Shown one piece after another: positions 28,155-40,612 of a stretch of 64,000 bases of DNA. The notes beneath the pieces were generated by a model. That model was not told where the DNA came from. It saw only the letters and a program-made list of their open reading frames with translations, and did not search any database. Numbering within the stretch: the stretch's first letter is position 1; each line of letters opens with the position of its first letter. A program made the position numbers and the translations under genes. This stretch comes from Numida meleagris (Eukaryota > Chordata > Aves > Galliformes > Numididae): the NCBI RefSeq assembly GCF_002078875.1, contig NC_034410.1:80365794-80429793 (forward strand), given 5' to 3'.

Positions 28155-28741
28155 TGTCAATGGTTTATGGGCTGGTTTGGCCCAGTTTCGTGACTAACGG
28201 GATGGGGGGACCCACGGACCTATGTCCCGGGAAAGAGGAAAGCAGGAAAGGGGAAAGGGTAGGGAGATGGGAGATGGGCCTAAAAACAAAACAGCAGCAA
28301 TGATCTGAGGAGGAAAGCTAGTTTACTAAAAAAGATATCAGAATGCAAGATAACACAATATAACACAATGTAAGACAATATAATTGGAATTGAAGCTAAT
28401 AAATCAAATAAAATGAGAGAGAGAGAGAATCCAAAAAGTGAAGACCTTATTCTAATGCTGAAGGCAAGACATCTAGGGATCAGAGACACTTCTGGGACGA
28501 GCAGAAAGGGAAAAGAGAGAACGTCTTGTGATATGCCTATAGTTTTATCTTTCCCTCTGAATGGAAAGCAGAAACAGAACAACACAAAGTCCTCTGGGGT
28601 ATGTAGTTCTTCTCTTCTGAGAACCAGGTACCCGGAACTATCCATGATCCACAGAACTGTAGCATTATCTCTTTAACTCCCAGTGCACTACATGACGTTA
28701 TGATGTGGAATACCAATAACAAAAATCATAAAACCATGACA
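28155..28741 (-). mobile_element. Solo ERV LTR, copy B (diverged)
   Basis: A 587-bp LTR from TGTCAATGG to CCATGACA, of the same family and orientation as copy A. It is flanked by a perfect 5-bp target duplication GTAAC (28150-28154 and 28742-28746). It is more diverged: the TATAAAAA box of copies A, D and E is not preserved, a GAGAGAGA run is present near 28413-28424, and it is about 65 bp longer near the ends. The 121-codon frame inside it is LTR sequence, not a gene. Confidence 0.88.
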
Positions 28742-28746
28742 GTAAC

Positions 28747-31700
28747 ACACAGTGTAGTCTACACCTACATAATCTTGTAGTGTAGGTTAGCATATCTGGA
28801 GGGCAAAGCTGTTGGTGTCAGGGGTTTGATTCCCATACTACACGATTCTGTAAATTTTTCCCTTACATCATCTCTAGTGTTTGTGTGGACTGAATGCCCA
28901 TTTGCAGTTGGAGTGCATTTATTTTGCTCCTAAAGAACATATTCCAGCTTAGCCACACCCAAAATGAAGCCAGTTCCTGTGCCCTGAGACCTGACCACAA
29001 TGAAAATCAAAATATGATATGGAGACAAGATGGAGATTTTCTTAGATTGGCAGATGATCCAAGGTATGTGTGTGTAGGTAGGTATATCAGACTTAAATGG
29101 ACTCAAACTGCAATGTGCAAGCTGTAGTGTTAATTAATATTTTAATATTATTGTATGGAGTTTATGTGGCAATGTTTTGGTACCATGTGGGCTGCAGGTA
29201 TGACTTGTCTGGAAGGATATTAGGAACTGCCCTGTGCAGACTATTCCAGCCAGCTTTGCAAATTACCCAATTTTAATGAACAATAAATTAAATTATTTTT
29301 CCCTGACTCCAGTCTGTTTTGTCCATGATGGAAACTGAAAAGTGATCTCTTTATCTTTCTTTCAGTTCATGAGACTTTTCATCTAATTTTCTCCCCCCAA
29401 CCCACTGATGGTTGGAGGAGGGAGGGAGATGAGGGAGGAAGGGACTGGGTGGGCATTTGATTGTTTGCCAAGGCCAGTCCACTATATCTGTCTCACTTGC
29501 AATAGGAAAAGTATAGTGAAAAAAAAATACATAAGTAAATAAATAAAAATACCTTAGGTGGTTCTCTGCTAACAAAGATTTCAAGACAATGAGGGTAAGA
29601 CAAACATGTAAAACTGATCATCTTAGTCAATAGACAGTCAGTGTAAGGGTGTTTTCCCTTCTATTCAGCCATTTCAAAACTATTAAATCATATAGACTGA
29701 AGTCACAAGCAGAACTCCCAGGGCAGCATCCAGAAAGGAAACCTATTGGCAGTTCTGTAGACAAATAGTTTAGGCAATGAAATCACATGTCCTGTTAACC
29801 TTCACTCTGGAGTGAAGAAACTCATTCCCTTGGCAATTTCAGAGTCCTCTTACAGAGGAAACTTGTAGCCTACTGGTTTGTTTCTCCTCTTAAGATACCC
29901 CTGCAGTCATGCAGTCCTACTACAACACTATCCTTGAATGTTCTTCTCCACTGCTCACTTTCTTCATCCTCCTAGACATTTTAGGCTTAGCCTTTAAATT
30001 CTGAAGGATCCTGCTAGTTTTATAGGATCTGAATGGATATTGTGGGCACAAAAGCACTGCAATTCTCATGAAAAAATCTTGAGGGTAATTTGGAAAGGAG
30101 CACATAGTCAAGACCCAGATAGAGAGAATACGGGCGTAAAAGAGAGAGAAATTCAGGATGACCTACCTTAAGAACCAAGGCCACAAAAAAAGATCTCCTA
30201 TGGCTCTTGGACCTCCAACTCCAGATCTGAAAACAGGAGCAACCAAGTGCTCTAAAACATCTGTCACAGACTTGCTTCACATTTCTGCCAATATCAGGCT
30301 TTCTGGGCAGCATATGTTGTGTGGATACTAATAGGCTGAGGTAGGCAAGGCCCCTGCGACGAGCCAGAATGGGCCATATATCCACTATGATATCATGTCA
30401 GACAAGTAGAGGACGTGGACTATAGGATATCTGAAGAGGTCAGATATGCTTCAGCTGAAGCACAGAGGAAGCATGGGTAATGAGAGCCAGAGACAAGCGA
30501 AGGCAGTACAGATGCAATTGTCTCAAGCCGCTTAGCTGGCAAAGCTGGATTTGAACTTGGCATTGATGCTGAGGAAGCAGTATAGAATTGGTGAACAGTG
30601 CTCTAGGGAGCTTCTGCAACTGAACTGAAAGGGAATAGTGGGCGAGATTTGAGTAGATTTTTCTGCTTTATACCCTCTCTAGAGAATGCTCCATCATCCC
30701 TGCCAGAGGTGGTTTATCCCTCTGTTTCATAGTAATAAATGGGCAAAGCAATTGCTGCTGATTGCAGCAATTGGCAGGTAAATTGTAGATACTTCCCGGG
30801 GAAGAAAATCCCCAGGTCCTTTTAGGATATCTTCACTTGCATTTAAAAGTACCTTAGTGCTACAGTAGTTTCAGAATCAAACTGTAAGCAGTTTCAGAGA
30901 ACATACCTAGTGTAATCTTGTTCATCAAGAGAAATATGCATTTTAAATGTGTAAACAAATGAACAGATTATACCTTTGTCTCAGATTCAGATTTTATTCA
31001 ATGAGTCAAGGGAAGACAGTTTTTGGAATAATCTCTTTTAAACACCTGGTTTGGCGCAGCAAGCTGTGACAGTGTGCAGCTAAGCTTCTGGATGCTGTCC
31101 ATCCACAGGAATGACAGTCATCTCTGTGGAACATCTGACTTCCAGCACAGTTCCTCTCCGCCTGCCCCCTAGTGGCAGGAATCTCATGACACCCCGCAGT
31201 TAATCTTGCTTTTTCCTTTGTAGATGAAGATAAGACCTAGATAAAAATTTGCCAAATTAATTTTGAAAATGAAATGCTATATATCAAAGGTAGTCACAAA
31301 CAAAAAATGAAAAACAAAAACTGAGCAAAAATATTTATTATTAAAGAAGGTGATCTTTCAGATTTTCTCAATATTTAAAAATAATTTCCTTAGGTGATTT
31401 TAATCTAATTAATACCATAGAAGTTGATTACAATTTCTGCAAGATTTTGGTTTTACTGAAGCGTCATAGTTTTATTTGGAATACACTGTCAATGAAAACT
31501 TTCCAATAACCTTTACTTTCTCTTTTTCAGACAAGTCTGATTCTCCCAGTTAACATCCTGGAACACACAAAGTTTTCATGTGTTTTAAGTCTAAAATTAG
31601 ATTTACATGCTAATGCATTCATTAGGCTGATTCTGCAGTGCACAAGAAAGAAATATGAAGCCTGGTCTGATTTCCACTCTTTGCTAGGAGCTCACAGGCC

Positions 31701-32372
31701 ATTTTTCACTGCAAGACCAGTGTGCAAAAAGCTCCTCATCAGGTTGATTAGGAGATGACTTACTCCATTAGGAAGTAATCTCCTTTACCTTCATTCTTTC
31801 TTCCAAAGGAAACTGACAACAATGTTCTCTTTGATCCACAGCAAGCAATGGTGAGAGTGACAACTACATCGCATGAACCAGGGAGATGGACAGATTTGCC
31901 CTAGGTTAAAAATGCCACTTTACCTGTAGTATGAAGACCAAATTAGTCTGTACAGGCTGTAACAAGAGAATGAGTAAAGTAGACAGCAATACGGTGCTAA
32001 CTTTGAAGGTGTTGCATATCAACTGGAATAATAGCTTCTGGGATTCATAGTGGAGTTTGGACTTCAGTGTCTTGTCAAAGTGGAATTCAAAGCTGTAAAA
32101 AGATAGGAAGTTAAAATAAGCAACAACAACAAAAGGCAGCATATTAGATAGCAAACATCTGCATAACATTTGACTGTGCAAAACAATTGAGGTTTTGCAC
32201 TCCAGAACATTAAATAAAGTTATTTGTAACCCATTCACTTCTAATGCATTCACTAAGGTGCCCTTCTGGTAAAAGCATTTATTTGTATTTCAGTAAGCTG
32301 CGTAATTCAGTTTAGTAATACAAAGGATAAGAGCATTTACATTCAAAGTATTTGAACTTTCTTTCTCCTTCA
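28747..32372. other. Unique DNA with a CTCF-like motif
   Basis: No gene or transposon recognised. The stretch at about 30000-30720 is somewhat richer in G+C and carries a 121-codon minus-strand frame without a recognisable domain. A strong CTCF-like motif lies at 31161-31178. Confidence 0.45.
31161..31178 (-). promoter_or_regulatory. Candidate CTCF binding site
   Basis: On the minus strand the bases read CTGCCACTAGGGGGCAGG, a very close match to the vertebrate CTCF core (CCACNAGGGGGC). The site lies in unique sequence outside any recognised repeat, in a locally GC-richer patch (31140-31200). CTCF is the zinc-finger protein that anchors chromatin loops and insulators, and the motif orientation (pointing left here) sets loop direction. 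Occupancy cannot be judged from sequence. Confidence 0.55.
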
Positions 32373-32857
32373 CAGAATCACTAGATCATTGAGTCCTACT
32401 GCCCCTCTAAAGCAGGTGCCCAACAATAGATCGCACAGGTAGGTGTCCGGACGGGTTTTGTATATCTCCAGAGAAGGAGACTCCACAACCTCTCTGGGCA
32501 GCCTGTTCCAGGGCTCCGTCACTCATACTGTAAAGAAGTTATTCCGTATGTTTATATAGAACTTCTTATGTTCAAGCTTTAGGACTCCTTATCCTGTCAC
32601 TATGTACCACCAAGAAAAGCCTGGCCTCATCCATTTGCCTCCCACCTGCCTTTAGGTATTTATAAACATTTATTAGGTCCCCTCCCAGTCTTCTTTTCCT
32701 CAGGCTGAACAGACCCAGGTTACTCAGCCTTTCCTCATATGCGAGATGCTCCAGGCCCTTTATCACCTTTGTGGCCCTCCGTTGGACTCCTTCTAAGAGA
32801 TCACTGCCTTTTTTGAACTGGGGAGCCCAGAACTGGATGCAGTAATCTAAATGTGAT
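32373..32857 (-). mobile_element. CR1 LINE, 3' fragment
   Basis: Minus-strand CR1 ORF2 tail and 3' UTR of about 485 bp. The frame at 32572-32766 reads [22 protein letters not shown], the standard CR1 C-terminal block. The flanking 3' UTR shows the reverse complement of the CTGCCCAGAGAGGTTGTGGAG type block. It is 5' truncated within the block that reads CCAGTTCTGGGCTCCCC on the minus strand. The terminal octamers are eroded. Confidence 0.9.
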
Positions 32858-33611
32858 TGACTGGTTTAAAAAATACTAATACATATGAAGGACTACATTT
32901 CCATTTCCAAGTTTTCCTTTTAGAGATATGAAATTTGAGAAAGAGGAAGATGTTATTTTTGGGTCACGTTAGGATGATGCCATTTATATATTCATGTAGT
33001 CTTTGCTGTTGAGATTTATAGTAATTTTCTGGAATTTTCCTTTTTTTTTTTTTTTTTAGCAGGTATTCTTTATCAATGATCAAGTTGAAGAATAATCTGC
33101 CCTGTTACCCTTCTCCTAACAGCATCTTAAAATGTTGTTTACAATTTCATTTATATTAGGTTTTGTTGCTTCTTTTGTTTCTGGGGATTTTTATGCTACT
33201 TCCTTATATAACAGGTTTAATGGAAACTGACTCAGAAGAAATGCATGTGAATATTTTCTTCCTTGTCAAAAGAAGGTTGAGAGCTGATAGTATTGTTTGA
33301 TCTTGAAATGAAAATTTTGAGTATTCTGGTAAAGTCCTCAGTGCCAGCTGGAATACTGTTTTCAGGGTTCTCTATATGTTTAACAAAATTGTACCCAATA
33401 TAGTGTTACCGTATCAGTACACAAATAGAAGAAATGAGTTCACTGTAATTCCTGGAGTTTACAGTTCCAGCTCTCTTCCTGATCTTGGTCTGAAAGATGA
33501 AGAACTCCTTTTTCTTTGTCTGAACAGGCTCTTAATGCTGAAAATGGATCATCTAGCAGCACTCTCAAGACATTACAGTTATATTTAGCACATCACCTCA
33601 ACCTCACCTAG
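32858..33611. other. Non-genic spacer between CR1 fragments
   Basis: AT-rich, with a poly(T) run at 33041-33057. A 70-codon frame at 33376-33588 has no recognisable domain. Confidence 0.5.
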
Positions 33612-33910
33612 TCCTCATCTAGTCCTATCACTAGTTACATGGGAGAAGAGGCCAACTCCCACCTCATCACAATCTCCCTTCAGGTAGTTGTAGAGAATGA
33701 TAAGGTCTCCCCTTACCCTCCTCTTCTCAAGACTAAACAATCCCCTTTCCTTTAACCGCTCCTCATAAGCCCTGTGCTCCAGACCCCTCACCAGCTTTGT
33801 TGCCCTTCTCTGAACACGCTCCAGGGCCTCAATGTCATTCTTGTGGTGAGGGACCCAAAACTGAATACAGTACTCAAGGTGAGGCCTCACCAGTGCTGAG
33901 TACAGCGGGA
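33612..33910 (-). mobile_element. CR1 LINE fragment (ORF2 C-terminus)
   Basis: The minus-strand frame at 33615-33890 reads [46 protein letters not shown], the CR1 ORF2 C-terminal region, and it is still open. The element is truncated at both ends: it lacks the 3' UTR with its ATTCTATG units and everything upstream of RPHLEY. Confidence 0.9.
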
Positions 33911-35784
33911 GATTGCTTTTTCATTTATCACTTTCCAACAGTAAGACATAAAGGGAATTTTTAATAGTATTAGGAACTGTGTAGTCATGTTTATTTATAG
34001 CAACTTTATTTGTATGGTACTTGTTTTAAAGGAGCTAAAGAAAACAAGCTATTCTTCTACACCTATGGATTGTCTTTGATAGAATAAGAAAAATATCACC
34101 AGTGTCTAAATACTGGATCCTTCAGGAATAATCAAGAAAATTAATGAGGCAATCAAGTAGATGAGGAACACTTTCATTGTTATTGACCTTCATCTGGACA
34201 TTGTTTAAAGGAAATAAACCTCAATTATTGAGCAATGAAAAGATAAAGTTATCTTTTTTTTCTGTCAAATCTATTAAATCTTAGGAAAAAAGGTGTTCTT
34301 CATCACATTTGCAATTCATCCCAACAGATCTGCTGAAGTACGTAGCATAGCAGGCATATGCCTAAATGACATAAAATGAAGAGAAAAGGGGCAAATATAT
34401 TCAAATGAACCAAGGATAAAGTCTTGCTCTGAGTTCATCTCTGCCATAAAACCCACAAAACGAGAAAGTGAGAATGTGACTCATACAGGATGTCTCAATC
34501 ATTTTTACATTACAAAGGTCTTGCTACAAGCATTTAGCAGGACTTAAATCTATCTGGTAAGAATCTCTGTATCTGATCTCTTTCACCTCAATGAAATCTA
34601 ACTGAAGTAGATAAGTTGCAAAAATGTAATTATGTAAAGAATAAAACACAAGGAATCATTTACCTATAGGGTAACTTTCTCCAGTCCATGAAGAGAAATT
34701 TCCTTTGTTTTTGCTGGCTAAAATAGTCAATGGAGAACAACACTGACATGCAAAAATTTCTTTCAGCACAGGAATGTAGGACCTCTACCTTTTGTAGCTA
34801 TCTTTTGCACCCATGATCTTTCAGCACAGACAGAAAAGGCATGAGGATACTCTAAGAATATAAATATCCCAAAGGATGGCTTAAAAGATTTACTCCTATT
34901 TATAAGTCCTGCTGGACTTTGCATTAATGAAGATCACAAAGAAACAGATATTCAGAATGACCCTAACTCTTGCAGGATCTGCCTTCTTTCTAGCTCAAAC
35001 TTCAGCAGTGTACAAATGCTCATTAGCTGTGTAACTAATAATGAAAAAATAACTCAATACTGTGAACTTTTCTAAAGGTTGTGGTGGGATTCATTAAAGA
35101 GAGGGTAATGTCTTTTACTCATTACATCTCTGTGATTTGCTAGCTCCATCTACTTCAGATGGTATTGAAAAGTCTAACGATACATATAAGCCAGAACTAA
35201 TATTGTTTTGGCATTAAAGTTACTGTACAAAGAATGATCATGATATTTGATGTGTAATTTAGCTTTGGTTATTCTTCTACAAGGATTTCTTTAGGCCCTG
35301 GAGGTTCATAATGCTTCAGGAAATACGCCTTTTCATTTTATTAAGAAAATATACTGATGAATGGTCTGATGTAATAATATGTGCCTTGTGTCTTGTTAGC
35401 CTCAGGATGTCTTGAAGAAAATATCTGTCTCAATGGGCACATTCCTGGGAGGCTAAGATAATTAACAACTGAATATATAAATCAACCGATAAACTCACTA
35501 CTGTAAGGAACAACATTATTTTTTATGTGTTGTTTTGTTGTTGTTGTTGTTGTTTGTTCGTTTGTGTGCATGTGTGATTTTTATAAGTACTTGGAATTAT
35601 AGCTTCAGGTGTGATATACATGAAAACTCTGTTGTATATATTTTTAATGGGGCTATGGGCCTAATCCAGCTCTCACTGTATCTCTTTAAGTAGTGCTTTG
35701 GCAATCTTATCCACAAAGATTATTTAATAGATGTAATACTATTCAATAAGTAATCTTTCAGGTATATGCAATCACCTCTCAGTC
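33911..35784. other. AT-rich unique DNA
   Basis: No gene or element recognised apart from a (TTG)n microsatellite at 35529-35560. Confidence 0.5.
35529..35560. repeat. (TTG)n microsatellite
   Basis: Roughly ten TTG/TTTG units; an imperfect simple repeat. Confidence 0.8.
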
Positions 35785-36452
35785 ATCTTTGGTGGATGAC
35801 AGGTTGGCCATGAGCCAGCAGTGTGCCCTGTTGGCCAAGAAGGCAAATGGCATCCTGGGGCCCACTAAAAAGAGCATGGCCAGCAGGTACAGAGGGGTGA
35901 TCTTCCCCCTCTACTATGCCCTGGTCAGGCCTCACCCAGAGTACTGTGTCCAGTACTGGGCTCCCTGGTAGAAAAAAGTCAGGAATCTCCTGGAAAGAGT
36001 CCAGTGGAGGGCCACAAAGATGATAACGGGCCTGGAGCCCTCTCTTATGAGGAATGGCTGAGCGACCTGGTTCTTTTCAGCCTTGAGAAAAGAAGACTGG
36101 GAGAGGATCTGATTAATGTTTATAAATATCTAAGGTGTGGGAGGCAAAGGGACAGACTCTTTTCAGCAGTGCATTGTGATAGGACAAGGGGAAATGGCCT
36201 CAAGTGGAAGCATAGAAAGTTCTGCACAAATGTGCATAAGAGCTTCTTCACAGTGAGGGTGATGGAGCACTGGAATAGGCTGCCCAGAGAGGTTGTGGAG
36301 TCTCCTTCTCTGGAGACATTCAAGACCTGCCTGGACACCTAACTGTGCAACCTGGTCTAGGGAGCCTGCCTTGGCAGGGAGGTTGGACTAGATGATCTCT
36401 AGAGGTCCCTTCCAACCCCTACAGTTCTGTGTTTCTGTGATTTTGTGATCTT
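35785..36452 (+). mobile_element. CR1 LINE, 3' end copy
   Basis: Plus-strand CR1 of about 670 bp. The frames read [21 protein letters not shown] and [13 protein letters not shown] (35789-35971), then [23 protein letters not shown] and [15 protein letters not shown] (36004-36342) after a frame change near 35975. The 3' UTR contains GGTTGGACTAGATGATCTC and ends with TTCTGTGTTTCTGTGATTTTGTGATC, a decayed version of the CR1 octamers. Confidence 0.93.
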
Positions 36453-36849
36453 TGATATCTTTCTCTGACTTTCTTTGTGGTCATATTCAATTTTTCCAAC
36501 TCAGTTCTCCTATGCAGATGGATGTGAACTTAATCTGCCTACACTGGATGGACACAAACTCAGTCTGAGATGAAGAAACACATTTATAAAGCTCAGGTGC
36601 CAGTCAAATGTGATGGACATCAATCAGCTTGTGGTGTGGACAGATGCCAACTCACATCTATATACAAAATGGCAGCTGGTCTCAAATTTATAGAACAAAT
36701 CTTTCCTTTTAATTTCTACTATTCTTGAAAATTTTGGATTTCCATTTTAAAGTTTGCTACTTCTCTTTTACCTTACAGTTATCCTTGTGTGTATGTCTAC
36801 ATAATACTGAAAATACACTAACAGAAGCCTGGAAAAGATCTTCTTACAA
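36453..36849. other. Spacer between two CR1 copies
   Basis: About 400 bp. Nothing recognised. Confidence 0.45.
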
Positions 36850-37669
36850 GAGAAACCTAGACAGACTTGAGCAGTGCGCCCAGGTGAAATTCATGAGGTT
36901 CAAAAAAGCCAACTGCAAGGTATTTCACCTGGGTCACAGCAACCCCCACTCTTGGTACAAGTTGGGCGATGTAAGGATAGAGAACAGCCCTGCCAAAAAG
37001 GACTTGGAGGTAATGGTGGATGGCAAGATGGATATGAGCCAGCAATGTGCCCTCTCAGATGGGAAAGCCGACTGTATCCTGGTCTGTATCAAAAGAAGCA
37101 TGTCCAGCAGGGTGAGGGAGGTGATCCTGCCCCTCTACTGGTGAGACCTCACCTTGAGTACTGCATCCAGATGTGGATTCCTCAGTGTAGGAGCAATGTG
37201 GACTTATTAGAGTGTGTCCAGAGGAGGGCCACAAAAATGATCCAAGGGATGGAACACCTCTCTTACGAGGACAGGCTGAGAGAGTTGGGGCTGTTCAACC
37301 TTGAGAAAAGAAGGCTCTAAGGTTACCTGATAACAACCTCCCTGTATCTAAAGGGGAGTTACAAGAAGGAAGAGGATAGATGCTTTAGTAGGGTCTGTGG
37401 TGATAGTACAAGCAGAAATGATTTTAAACTAAAGGAGGGGAGATTTAAGTTGGATATAAGGAAGAAGTTTTTTATGATAAAGGTGATGAGGTACAGGAAC
37501 AGGTTGCCTAGAGAGGTGGTGGATGCCCTGTCCATGGAGACATTCAAGGTCAGGCTGGACAAGGCTCTGAGAAACCTGATCTAGCTGTAGATGTCTCTGC
37601 TCATTGCAGAGGATTTGGACTAAATGACCTTTAAGGGTCCCTTTAAAATAAAAATGTCTATGATTCTAA
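36850..37669 (+). mobile_element. CR1 LINE, 3' end copy
   Basis: Plus-strand CR1 of about 820 bp beginning in the block [21 protein letters not shown]. It continues through [45 protein letters not shown] and the 3' UTR to GTCTATGATTCTAAG near 37668. Two overlapping frames at 36725-37144 and 36874-37320 are pieces of this ORF2 separated by a deletion and frame change near 37135. It is closely similar to the host CR1 at 11290-13158, so it belongs to the same subfamily. Confidence 0.94.
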
Positions 37670-37808
37670 GTAATTCTGCAGACTCAGTTAAGATTAGTGT
37701 ATAACCTGTAGAGCAAAGTGAAACATATTTTCCAAGAATATCCATTATCTCGCAGTTTACTTGCAAAATTTTGGTGTGGGTAAATGAATATTTCTGATAA
37801 AAAATAAA

Positions 37809-38228
37809 GGGCTGCTCTGAAATTAATACCTCCTATTTTATTATGTCAGCCCGTGATGTCAGAGGTGGATATTGGTGGTATGGCAGTAGAGACTGAACCT
37901 TCCCACCAGTATCCCCTTCGATTTTGTTACTGTGTGACAGATGGCAGCAGAGAGGCAGTCTGACAAAATGGCATCTGATATGGAAGTGGGTATGAAGCAA
38001 AGGTGTGTCATCGAATTCCTCCGTATGGAAAAAATTACACCCACTGATATTCACTGATGCTTGCTGTACATTTCTGGAGACCAAACAATGGATGTGAGCA
38101 CAATGAGGCAGAAGGTGATGAATTTCAGCAGTGGCATCACCAGCATGAAAGACAACTCTTCTTCTGGTTGGCCATGCAGATTTTTATGAGTGCGGCATGT
38201 AGGCTCTTGTTTGTTGCTGGTGAAAATG
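37809..38228 (+). mobile_element. mariner-type DNA transposon 5' end (Galluhop-like)
   Basis: The left end starts GGGCTGCTCTGAAATTAATA and is followed by a leader and a transposase start at 37980. The frame reads MEVGMKQRCVIEFLRMEKI, then TPTDIH and a stop, then a DQTMDVSTMRQ block. These are the N-terminal helix-turn-helix region of a mariner transposase as known from chicken Galluhop elements. The early TGA stop and later lesions show it is dead. The element is cut by solo LTR copy C at 38229, and what looks like a short continuation (AATAGCTAATGG) follows at 38790. No DDD catalytic region or right terminal repeat was found in the window, so it is 3' truncated. Confidence 0.75.
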
Positions 38229-38784
38229 TGTCACAGTGTTATCTATGGATCTGTGTCCGTGACAGGTGGACAGCAGGCCCACAGGCCCAGAAAAGATAGA
38301 AAGGAGGAATAAAAAGTGTTGGCGATTTAGGGGCCGGCCCAGACCGGTCTGGTGGGTAATGTGGCAGGGGACCCGCGGATCCACGCCCTGGGGAAGACAA
38401 AGGGAAAAGGGGAATGGTAGGGAAATTGTAGAGAGATCTAAAACAAAACAGTGGCACCAAAATGAGGAGGAACATTAATTTACTAAGTATTATACCGAAA
38501 TTGAGGCCAGCAGATCAAAACAGAGAGAGTTCAAAAGCTGAGATTCTTACTCCGTAAACTGCAGGGGGACAATGTGCTTCTCTGCCATATAGGAAGAGGA
38601 GAGCTTGATCTGCCAGGTGACTTCACCACCCTCTCCAGATGCAAAGACCCCTGGGGAGTGCAGCTCCTCCCCTCCCCCTCGGAGAACCAAACACCCAAAA
38701 AAGGCAGTCCCCAGAAACCGGGACAGTGCTTTACATGATGTTACCATGTGGAATATCGACAACAAAAATCACAAAACCATGACA
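38229..38784 (-). mobile_element. Solo ERV LTR, copy C (diverged), inside the mariner
   Basis: A 556-bp LTR from TGTCACAGTG to CCATGACA, with a perfect 5-bp target duplication AAATG (38224-38228 and 38785-38789). It belongs to the same family as copies A, B, D and E but is heavily diverged (for example AAAGGGGAATGGTAGG in place of the usual purine-rich U5 block). It sits within the mariner transposase region, so it entered after the mariner did. The exact left boundary was chosen because it is the only TGT start that gives a matching duplication. Confidence 0.82.
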
Positions 38785-38830
38785 AAATGAATAGCTAATG
38801 GTCTATGTACTGAGTGCTGAGGTTTCTGAA
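38785..38830 (+). mobile_element. Likely short continuation of the mariner past LTR copy C
   Basis: After one copy of the AAATG duplication, the sequence AATAGCTAATGGTCTATG follows in a way that would extend the interrupted transposase region. It degrades within a few tens of bases. The call rests on context and on family knowledge. Confidence 0.35.
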
Positions 38831-40382
38831 GAGGCTGTTTTACAGTTTAAAGAAATCATTATTATTTATTGTTCTTTCCATTAGATATTCCGGGTAATTT
38901 TTGCATGCTTATACAATAAATATCTCCCTCATACAGTAAAACAAACAAAGAAATAAAAAAAGAACAACAACAACAACAAAAAGTTACAGTCTAGGTTTTG
39001 ACCCAGCGACTGAGGGAAAACATTTTAGAATTACAGTTTAGATAGGTTATGGGAATTTTTCAAACCCCATTTGATGCAGTTCTTATACTTTATTAGAGTA
39101 CAGCAAAAATGCTCCTTGATGAAACATTAGGATGGCAGGAAAAATTAATACTTATTGTGTCTGGAGGATTTAGATGATGACAATATTTGCTGAAACTTAT
39201 TTGGAAATAAATAGCTTTATTTATTTGCTAAATTTTTGCTGTTGCTATCAGACTCAGATGTGTATAAGCTATTCATCCAGCAGTATGAATAAAGAGGTAA
39301 ATTTTGAAAATGTATAACAGTATTTTCTTGTGGTCTCATGACCATCTGTTAACCGGTATACTTTCTAAAATAAAAAACAATAATGAAAATTTTAATAGTG
39401 AAGAAAATAATTGGTATATCTTTCCAGGATATAATATTATTATAATTAATTACATTATATAATGATTTGTACCACATAAAATAACAAAATATAACATCGT
39501 TAGGTTTTAGAGATATCTCATCAATTATGAAATCTGGTGAGGGAGAATTTTTGTGCTTGATAAGGAAAAGGAGTATTATTTGAAGGCTGTAATAGTTGAA
39601 GAAGAGGATGGGAAAAAAGAGAATAAAGTCTGACAGGTGTGTTTTCTGCTTGTCTTTAATTGAATAAAGTGTATATTACATTGAAATGTCTACTCTCTGA
39701 CTGCCGCTGGCTGCCTTGGGTTAAAGGCCACATGGAAAAGAAAGGATCCATATTGATGGGAAATATTTTTCAGGATGTTACCAATAACATGCTACAGTGC
39801 AGCTCAGCTACAAAAGTTAAGATATAGAGCAGGAAAGTGCAGGATGAAGAAAGAAAAGTCCAGAGGGCAAATAATGGCTGTGTAATGACTTACAAAGGTT
39901 AAGGGGAAAGCTACTTTGAGAGCTGATGTGAAGAAAAATTTCTCCACAGTTTGAAACATTCAGCTGAAGGAAGCTACCCATCTGCTTGGTTAGAAAAAGC
40001 AAAAGGGCAGAACAGAAAGATGGCAAAGCAAATATTATAGAATGTGTATACCTGATTGCTATTATCAAGTCAGCTTAGTCACAGTCTCTTTTAAAACATT
40101 TTGACTTCCTAAGTCTTCCTGTAAATGACACAGTTAGTTCAATTGCATTCATTAAACATGGAGAAAACTCATAGGAAACATCACTTCACTTTATAGAGAA
40201 AAATACTATGGTCAAATAAATGCTTGACGCATAAGAGAAGTCACACTTGATATCTATGTTCCTTTCAGAGAAGACAGGGGCAAGTCTTGGGATTTAGCAA
40301 TGAACATGTTATATATATATTTTTTCCCAGAAATTATATATATATATAATATATATAAATAATAGATGATTATATAATATAT
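38831..40382. other. AT-rich unique DNA
   Basis: Holds an (AAC)n run at 38963-38981 and an A/T dinucleotide-rich stretch at 40309-40382 just left of the provirus. No gene recognised. Confidence 0.5.
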
Positions 40383-40597
40383 TGTTGTCTACGACAACGT
40401 AATAAGGCTAAGGCTTCCCTTCCATCCGCACCTCCGCGTGCGGGGCATACGGGACGCACACACAGTGTGTAACACCGAAATGCCAATTTAATGCTGAGCA
40501 ACAAGGCTATTTATACCCGTACACGCGACCGCCCTGGATACTCGTGACCCTAGACCCCTCCCCTGGTGCACGCAGGCACTGCCCATTTCATCCCACA
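40383..40597 (-). repeat. Provirus 3' LTR
   Basis: 215 bp with TGT...ACA ends. On the minus strand it shows a TATAAAT box (40509-40515) and an ATTAAA-type polyadenylation signal a little downstream (in GCATTAAATTGG). By eye it differs from the 5' LTR at four positions: three look like CpG decay and one is a transversion (A versus C in CTG(A/C)GCAAC). Confidence 0.95.
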
Positions 40598-40612
40598 ATT
40601 CCCCCCTCTTTA
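40598..40612 (-). promoter_or_regulatory. Polypurine tract
   Basis: The minus strand reads AAAGAGGGGGGAAT directly before the TGTGGGATG start of the 3' LTR. This is the standard position and composition for the primer of plus-strand DNA synthesis in retroviruses. Confidence 0.88.
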
